Positions 15,784 to 20,079 of a DNA stretch of 20,079 nucleotides are shown here, piece by piece. The notes under the pieces are model-generated. The model made no database searches, was not told where the DNA came from, and saw nothing but the letters and a program-made list of their open reading frames with translations. The stretch's first letter is position 1. Every line of letters starts with the position of its first letter. The position numbers were made by a program, and so were the translations under genes. The stretch lies in contig DJFP01000030.1 in NCBI GenBank assembly GCA_002432565.1, positions 6,139-26,217 of the forward strand. The letters are read 5' to 3'. The stretch comes from Flavobacteriales bacterium UBA5869. GTDB lineage: Bacteria; Bacteroidota; Bacteroidia; Flavobacteriales_D; Crocinitomicaceae.

Positions 15784-16254
15784 TTAAGATTCCTTTGCTT
15801 CTACACTTTTTACATAAAAATTGATCCAGCAAACCAGCGATATCAACCCGATGATCATCGAAGGATAATAGCTCCAGAAACGGAAGTTTGAGTAGAAATC
15901 CAGTTCGTCCCTGGAAATTCCTATGAGTCTTTGAAGGTGTTTGATCTCATAATCTTTTTTAGCCAGCTGCTCGTATTTCAAATCAAAGGATTCCAGTTTT
16001 TTCCTGAAATTGACAGAACCGCTGAGTGTTAAATTCAGCTTTAACCGGTTGAGGCTTTTGATTTCTTTGTAAAGTGTTTTGGATTCATCATTCATCAGGT
16101 CTAATTTGTAGCTCAGTTCGCTTTGACGAATGCCAATTTCCCGGATCTTATCGGTTGGATAAACGATGTTGAACAGGATGGTACCGATACACATGGTGAG
16201 CAAAAACTTGAACACATTGTCTCCGGAAGACAAAAAACTACTTACTGTTTCCAT
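15784..16254 (-). CDS. Two-TM coiled-coil membrane protein, unknown function
   Basis: From the ATG at 16254 this is a 156-residue protein. A first membrane segment at about 15-32 (VFKFLLTMCIGTILFNIVY) is followed by a long charged helical region at about 35-120 with heptad-like leucines (KLDLMNDESKTLYKEIKSL and YEIKHLQRLIGI), then a second membrane segment at about 130-147 (MIIGLISLVCWINFYV). The coiled-coil thus forms a loop between two TMs, with both ends on one side. No family is recognised. It starts 17 bp inside the end of the EVE-like gene, so the two are almost certainly translationally coupled and probably work together. A TTG two codons earlier is the alternative start. Confidence 0.75.
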   Translation of the reverse strand: METVSSFLSSGDNVFKFLLTMCIGTILFNIVYPTDKIREIGIRQSELSYKLDLMNDESKTLYKEIKSLNRLKLNLTLSGSVNFRKKLESFDLKYEQLAKKDYEIKHLQRLIGISRDELDFYSNFRFWSYYPSMIIGLISLVCWINFYVKSVEAKES

Positions 16255-17227
16255 TTTCAAAACTTGTTAAACGGTTAAAAATACTGTCGTTCTCTACCTC
16301 CAGGTTTTTCCGGATGTTTTGGATGGAGTCCATGTAAGGAATGTACTCGTTCGGAATATGTTCGCGATTCAGTTTCATGCTGATCTCTTCATCTGTGCAG
16401 CCATTCAGGAACATGGAAACAATCAGGCTCGTTAGGATCAATGATGTCCCGACCGGTAGTTTGATATTGATGAATCCCGGAGAATTTAAACTCAATTTGA
16501 CGGTTGTAGTATCGATTTTCTCTCCGAAATTGAAGTCTGTGTTGACCTGCGAAATGAGCCCCAGGTAATTGTCGAATAAGTCTTTGAGATCTTTCAGACT
16601 GATTTCCGATTCTTTGTTGATCCTTAGAGACAAAAAACAATCGCCGTCCTTGATGTACAATTCTTCCATCAGCGAATCAATGAAATCCGCGTGTTTTTTG
16701 ATGGAAACAATCGTGTGGGAATGCTTCAGCAGGTAAAACAACGAATTGTAATAATGGTGTTTAACGGAAGTTTTCAGCCAGTTTACTTTTCTTCTCTTGA
16801 GGAATCCGCCTGTTGACAGATCTGATCGGGAGGCGTTATAAATTTCATCATCGGCTATTTCACCGATACTGAAATAATCTGCATCTTCTGAAGGAATGAG
16901 CACCACGTCGCCCTTTTTCAGGTTTTTAAAAGTAAAGAGTTTGTTGATTGTTTTCGTAATCGATGATTTCTCTCCGGAACTCAATTTGTCATACGGAAGG
17001 TTCCGGTATTTGTAACTATTTGTAATGACGGATTTTCTAAGATATTTCAGGTTTTCTTCCCGGATATCCTCAGCTGGAATGAAATTCCAGTTGATGCCGA
17101 CATATCCTTTGCGGATAAAATCGGTATAATGATCTCCGCCATCGGTTCTAACATACCAATATTCTTTTTGGCTGTTTATTTCCGCTACCTGGTCGAAGAT
17201 CGGATTTGTGTTTTTTAGATTTAGCAT
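16238..17227 (-). CDS. Protein with EVE/PUA-like N-terminal domain and C-terminal hydrophobic segment
   Basis: From the ATG at 17227 this is 329 residues. The first 160 or so resemble the EVE/PUA-like domains that precede nuclease or NTPase domains in McrB- and Mrr-type restriction proteins. They read YWYVRTDGGDHYTDFIRKGYV then GINWNFIPAEDI, later KKGDVVLIPSEDADYFSIGEI and RRKVNWLKTSV. After a helical middle (DFIDSLMEEL, LKDLFDNYLGLI), a strand pair KLSLNSPGFINIKLP leads into one hydrophobic helix near 262-278 (SLILTSLIVSMFLNG) and a charged C-terminus. I see no nuclease, ATPase or methylase motif. A GTG at 17281 would add 18 residues inside the hairpin region and is less likely. It is coupled to the downstream two-TM gene. 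The EVE-like call is from pattern only. Confidence 0.7.
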   Translation of the reverse strand: MLNLKNTNPIFDQVAEINSQKEYWYVRTDGGDHYTDFIRKGYVGINWNFIPAEDIREENLKYLRKSVITNSYKYRNLPYDKLSSGEKSSITKTINKLFTFKNLKKGDVVLIPSEDADYFSIGEIADDEIYNASRSDLSTGGFLKRRKVNWLKTSVKHHYYNSLFYLLKHSHTIVSIKKHADFIDSLMEELYIKDGDCFLSLRINKESEISLKDLKDLFDNYLGLISQVNTDFNFGEKIDTTTVKLSLNSPGFINIKLPVGTSLILTSLIVSMFLNGCTDEEISMKLNREHIPNEYIPYMDSIQNIRKNLEVENDSIFNRLTSFENGNSK

Positions 17228-17273
17228 GCGGTTGGTTGGTGATATGGTTTGTATTGCTGTGATTTTTAAAATC

Positions 17274-17301
17274 CGGGACACAGCTTTTAAGCCGCATCCC
17301 G
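17274..17301 (-). terminator. Possible hairpin terminator after the PASTA-protein operon
   Basis: On the minus strand CGGGA pairs with TCCCG around an inner AAGC/GCTT-type stem with internal mismatches, followed by GGATTTTAAAAATC. It lies 17 bp after the stop of the gene ending at 17318. The T-run is short, so termination may be partial and the next gene may be reached by read-through. Confidence 0.45.
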
Positions 17302-17317
17302 AATTTAGGGTTAGGGT

Positions 17318-17992
17318 TTAGCCAACTTGTTCTTCGGCTATTTTTAGAACCAGCAGGTTTCCTGTTTTGGAAATCGTACCGGCTGTCGGAGTTTGTTCCA
17401 GAACGATATAATCATCCAATCCTTCTTCATCCGTGATCAAAGTATCATCTTCGGCTCTGAGTTCGTAGATAAATCCAAGTCGCTGGATCATTTCTTTGGT
17501 TTCTGCATTCCAGTGGTCAAAATCCGGAACAAGCCGCAGATCCGCACTGCCCGGAGGCGGAGGAACGGGAACAATTTTGAATTTCAGTTTTGCCATAGCA
17601 TCTGCCTGAATTCCATAGCGGTTCATGTTTCCTGCATTCAATGGGGTTGCATTCACTTTGTATTTCGAAAGTGTATAGCCTGCAGTGGGAGTAGATTGCT
17701 CCGATTTCAAGTCCAGCGACAGGGAAATCTGTGCTTCAACTTCTGTTTCGGGAATTGAATAAAATGTGGGTTGATATCCCATTTCCCGGATCAGGTTTAC
17801 GAGATTTAATTCTTCGGTGGACCGATCTTCGTCTTTACTGATATCGTAAATGTCAAGCGTTTGCTGAAGTGCTCCCTGATCCAGGGCTGCCTGAGCATCT
17901 CCGACTCCCTGACCAACGGAGCTGATCAACTCGCCCAATGGGCCGCCCAGCAATTCACTGAATAATTGAACGGGGTTATTTGTGTTACTCAT
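17318..17992 (-). CDS. Helix-strand module protein with C-terminal PASTA-like domain
   Basis: This 224-residue protein has no signal peptide or membrane segment. Residues 19-37 form a helix GELISSVGQGVGDAQAALD, followed near 75 by PTFYSIP and a strand TEVEAQISLSLDL; this matches the product of the gene at 18899 position by position. Residues 105-150 contain YKVNATPLNAGNMNRYGIQ then AKLKFKIVPVPPPP, a block that seems conserved in related hypothetical proteins. Residues 154-219 fit one PASTA domain (LVPDFDHWNAETKEMIQRLG, then VLEQTPTAGTI and LLVLKI) with a longer acidic insert than usual. PASTA domains elsewhere bind muropeptides or serve as spacers on kinases and PBPs; nothing here indicates export. 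It overlaps the upstream gene by 8 bp and is last in its operon. Confidence 0.8.
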   Translation of the reverse strand: MSNTNNPVQLFSELLGGPLGELISSVGQGVGDAQAALDQGALQQTLDIYDISKDEDRSTEELNLVNLIREMGYQPTFYSIPETEVEAQISLSLDLKSEQSTPTAGYTLSKYKVNATPLNAGNMNRYGIQADAMAKLKFKIVPVPPPPGSADLRLVPDFDHWNAETKEMIQRLGFIYELRAEDDTLITDEEGLDDYIVLEQTPTAGTISKTGNLLVLKIAEEQVG

Positions 17993-18902
17993 GTTTGTTA
18001 AAAATTACAGTTACTAATTGATTAGGTTGCGTATTCGTTCCCGGAGAAGGGAATTGTTTGAATGAATCTCCGATAACGACGGAATCCTTTTTCTGATAAA
18101 CCGGGTTTAATTTTAGTCCGAGGTTTTTCAGGATCTTTCGAACAGCTGTTTCGGTTAAACCCAAAAGATTTGGAACTGCGATTGCATTGTTTTCCCTGTT
18201 AGTAACAGGAGTGATGTCAAAAACCAGTTCGCTGATAGCTTCGCCATTCACGTTTTCGGAATTTTCCAAAGTCAGTAAAGATGCGCTCAGTGATTCGCCG
18301 TCTCCATGAACAAGCGCTTTCAGTTTCAGTGAGATATTGGACAGCTTAAAAGGAAGTCCGTCAGCTGAATCCGTTGCAGTAGCAATCTCAGAAACAAGAT
18401 TTGCATATAAATCCTGGATAGGAACCGGCGGAGTTTCTGGTTCTCCCGTATTCGCCGTAATCGGGAAATAGTTAGCGACCGGCAAAATCTCTTCGAATTC
18501 AGTGTTTGAGTCGAGGATCATTTCATCAGGGATCATAGTCATTTTACCGAAATCAATGACGAAAGTTAGTATTCCATCAAGATCTTCCACTTTAAAAACA
18601 AATGAACTTGCTATAATTGGCTGTTTTACAATTCCTGATCCGATCGGGTTACTCGGAACGATCCGTAGCGGAGGCAGCCTCTCAGTAGTAATCAAGTTGT
18701 AAAAGAGCGCTTCTTCCGCAGTGGCAGATCCAACAGATTTTTCAATTGTTAGTTGTCCTGCTGTGATCGTTTCTGCGAAAACAGTGATCCAGTTGCGATC
18801 TTTAAAATTATAGAATTGCACACGAACAGGAAGATCATCAAACGATGCACCGGTTGAGTCGTTAAGCTTAAACTTTAATGAGAAATTTTCAAATGTTATC
18901 AT
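17985..18902 (-). CDS. Beta-rich protein with Trypco2-like middle and C-terminal PASTA domain
   Basis: This 305-residue protein has no signal peptide. Residues 1-150 are beta-rich (MITFENFSLKFKLND, DLPVRVQFYNFKDRNWITVF, FVFKVEDLDGILTFVIDFG), like a transthyretin- or Ig-type fold, not identified. Residues 165-237 are a helix IQDLYANLVSEIATATDSAD, a strand LSNISLKLKALV and a closing strand ISELVFDITPV. This layout resembles the trypsin-co-occurring domain 2 (Trypco2) of predicted conflict systems; similarity is by eye. Residues 242-303 are a clear PASTA domain (AVPNLLGLTETAVRKILKNL, then FPSPGTNTQPNQLVTVIF). It overlaps its neighbours by 4 bp upstream and 8 bp downstream, so the three products are probably made together, perhaps as one complex. 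Confidence 0.82.
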   Translation of the reverse strand: MITFENFSLKFKLNDSTGASFDDLPVRVQFYNFKDRNWITVFAETITAGQLTIEKSVGSATAEEALFYNLITTERLPPLRIVPSNPIGSGIVKQPIIASSFVFKVEDLDGILTFVIDFGKMTMIPDEMILDSNTEFEEILPVANYFPITANTGEPETPPVPIQDLYANLVSEIATATDSADGLPFKLSNISLKLKALVHGDGESLSASLLTLENSENVNGEAISELVFDITPVTNRENNAIAVPNLLGLTETAVRKILKNLGLKLNPVYQKKDSVVIGDSFKQFPSPGTNTQPNQLVTVIFNKHE

Positions 18903-19573
18903 GGCTTACTAATTGCGATTGATGTAAATTGTGTGCCACTATTGGCTTTGAACACGAAGGTTCGGAGTAAGTTGTAGTCTGAGATTTCGAGTTTGACTTT
19001 TACCTTGAAACTCCCGTCTTCATTGATGGTATATCCGTCTTTCGGATCGATGAAAATCGGTGGAGTAACAGCGTTGCCGCCGTTGAGATTGAAGGAAGTG
19101 TCTGCATCAAAATTCAACTCTATTCGTTGGCCGCCAATGGGTTCTCCTGTCGGTTGGATTGCTTTTACAGTAATGGTGTAATAGGCAAAATCGTTTGCTA
19201 TACTGTCTACAGCAGCAGATCCTATCAATAAAACCTGCGGTAATCCTTCGTTTGGCATAACGGCAACAAAACGTCCTGAAATATTGCTTGTAATAGTTCC
19301 CAGGTTTCTGCTCGTGGTTTCGGTACTCCGAAACGGTACGAATCGGATTCCGTTTCCTCCGGTAGAACTTCCACCTGTCTGAGTAGTTTCAAATTGTGAA
19401 ATAACTTCCAGGTTAAAATCCAGGTAAGGAAGTTGGTATAAAGTATTGGGTCTTCCGTATTCATCATACGGAGCCATGCTGCGCAAGGTATCCTGCGCTT
19501 CATTCAAACTGTCCGCGATGCTGAGAACTATTTCATGCAGGGCCAGTGAATTGGTGGTTGTTGGTGAACTCAT
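18899..19573 (-). CDS. Helix-strand module protein with C-terminal Ig-like domain
   Basis: This 224-residue protein has no signal peptide. After a Ser/Thr-rich start, residues 13-30 form a helix (HEIVLSIADSLNEAQDTL) and residues 43-49 read NTLYQLP, followed by strand LDFNLEVISQFE. This is the same module as in the product of the gene at 17318, without gaps in the helix. A Gly/Ser/Thr linker (about 68-80) leads to strand IRFVPF and a mixed region. Residues about 128-224 look like one Ig-like or invasin-type domain: YYTITVKAIQPTGEPIGGQR, then YTINEDGSFKVKVKLEIS and TFVFKANSGTQ. No catalytic motif is seen. It starts 3 bp after the stop of the coiled-coil gene and overlaps the next gene by 4 bp. 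Confidence 0.8.
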   Translation of the reverse strand: MSSPTTTNSLALHEIVLSIADSLNEAQDTLRSMAPYDEYGRPNTLYQLPYLDFNLEVISQFETTQTGGSSTGGNGIRFVPFRSTETTSRNLGTITSNISGRFVAVMPNEGLPQVLLIGSAAVDSIANDFAYYTITVKAIQPTGEPIGGQRIELNFDADTSFNLNGGNAVTPPIFIDPKDGYTINEDGSFKVKVKLEISDYNLLRTFVFKANSGTQFTSIAISKP

Positions 19574-19576
19574 TTT

Positions 19577-20079
19577 TTAATTGTATTTATCGTTTTTGCG
19601 TTCTTTTTTTCTACTTGACCGTTCTTCTTCTTTTCGTTCGGCCTTTTTTCTTGAAAGAAATCGTTCTTTCAGTCTTTCCCTGCGTTCTGTCTCCTTTTGC
19701 TCGGTTTCTTTTTGCTCAGCTTTTTTTGCCGAAGCGTTTTCCGAAACTTTGTTTTGGCGGTCATCTAAGGACAGTTCTTTCTCCAGTTTTTCGGTCATCT
19801 CTTTAATTTCCGGTACTTTTGATTCAAGGGATTCCAATGAATTTTTGATCTCTGATTTGACAGATTGACCAAAGCGTTTGGCTTCTTCCAGCTTTTCTGA
19901 AAGTTTTTTAATAGCCACTTTCTCTTTCAGTTTTTCCTTCCGGGTTTCGTGTTTTTCATCCCAGTCGTCTCTTATCCTGCGAATTTTTTTAGGAATATCA
20001 GCAGTTTCTTTCACCTGGTCCAGTTTCTGTTGAAACTTCACAAGATCCTTCTGTCCGAATGCATCGATCGGTTTTTTTA
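19577..20079 (-). CDS. Highly charged coiled-coil protein, C-terminal part (runs off window)
   Basis: The frame is open from the window edge (first readable residues KKPIDAFGQKDLVKFQQKLD) to the TAA at 19577-19579, at least 167 residues. A GTG at 20041 lies in frame, but no ATG is seen, so the true start is probably outside the window. Almost the whole sequence is predicted helix with heptads (KLSEKLEEAKRFGQSVKSEI, EIKEMTEKLEKELSLDD). The last 50 residues are low-complexity Lys/Glu/Arg with a short repeat (EQKETEQKETE). There is no membrane segment. It sits 3 bp upstream of the Ig-like gene and is therefore likely in the same operon. A structural, tether or nucleic-acid-binding role is possible; nothing identifies it. 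Confidence 0.75.
   Translation of the reverse strand, partial: KKPIDAFGQKDLVKFQQKLDQVKETADIPKKIRRIRDDWDEKHETRKEKLKEKVAIKKLSEKLEEAKRFGQSVKSEIKNSLESLESKVPEIKEMTEKLEKELSLDDRQNKVSENASAKKAEQKETEQKETERRERLKERFLSRKKAERKEEERSSRKKERKNDKYN

Noticed and set aside
17303..17323. Telomere-like TTAGGGTTAGGG on the plus strand
   Set aside because: Only two units occur, next to the stop codon of the gene ending at 17318; this is chance, not a telomeric or replicative repeat.

Overview
The window reads as a chromosomal segment of a Bacteroidota bacterium, most likely of the order Flavobacteriales; the family is a guess. Supporting signs are a DUF4270 lipoprotein, the Bacteroidota-type 'starch synthase' that lacks the second GT-B half, a Cys-rich N-terminal domain that I know only from this phylum, near absence of strong Shine-Dalgarno sequences, and several close matches to the Bacteroidota promoter form TTG-N17-23-TAnnTTTG. 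No tRNA, rRNA, IS element or CRISPR array was seen.

Left part (1-5771, all minus strand): an S9 prolyl-oligopeptidase-family exported peptidase, an RND/MMPL-type exporter, glucose-1-phosphate thymidylyltransferase (rmlA) and the first 29 codons of a polyprenyl synthetase. The last three are almost contiguous (2-bp gap, then a TAATG overlap) and look like an envelope-assembly transcript. Next come a small membrane protein (minus strand) and, divergently, two tandem paralogues (6304-7716). Each has a four-Cys N-terminal domain, a signal-peptide-like hydrophobic segment in mid-protein and a beta-rich C-terminal domain.

Middle part (7745-14783): a strong hairpin terminator ends a three-gene minus-strand operon (degenerate glycogen/starch synthase, DUF4270 lipoprotein, glmS), which starts at a well-formed promoter near 11862-11892. 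Divergently, panC, panD, a YbhN-type multi-TM protein and rfaE2 (ADP-heptose synthesis) run on the plus strand. panC and panD are separated by a 105-bp imperfect inverted repeat, and panD, ybhN-like and rfaE2 overlap. Cofactor synthesis and LPS/peptidoglycan precursor supply are mixed here.

Right part (14813-20079, all minus strand) is accessory and the most interesting. One set (14813-17227) holds a protein with an EVE/PUA-like N-terminal domain of the type found in restriction and defence proteins plus a C-terminal hydrophobic segment, an overlapping two-TM coiled-coil protein, and a promoter-driven pair of a 62-residue charged protein and a three-TM protein with a soluble beta domain. The other set (17318-20079) holds three overlapping or abutting genes for proteins without signal peptides, which share a helix-strand module and carry PASTA or Ig-like domains, preceded by a long, highly charged coiled-coil protein that runs off the window. 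This looks like an undescribed multi-protein assembly or conflict system; function is inference only.
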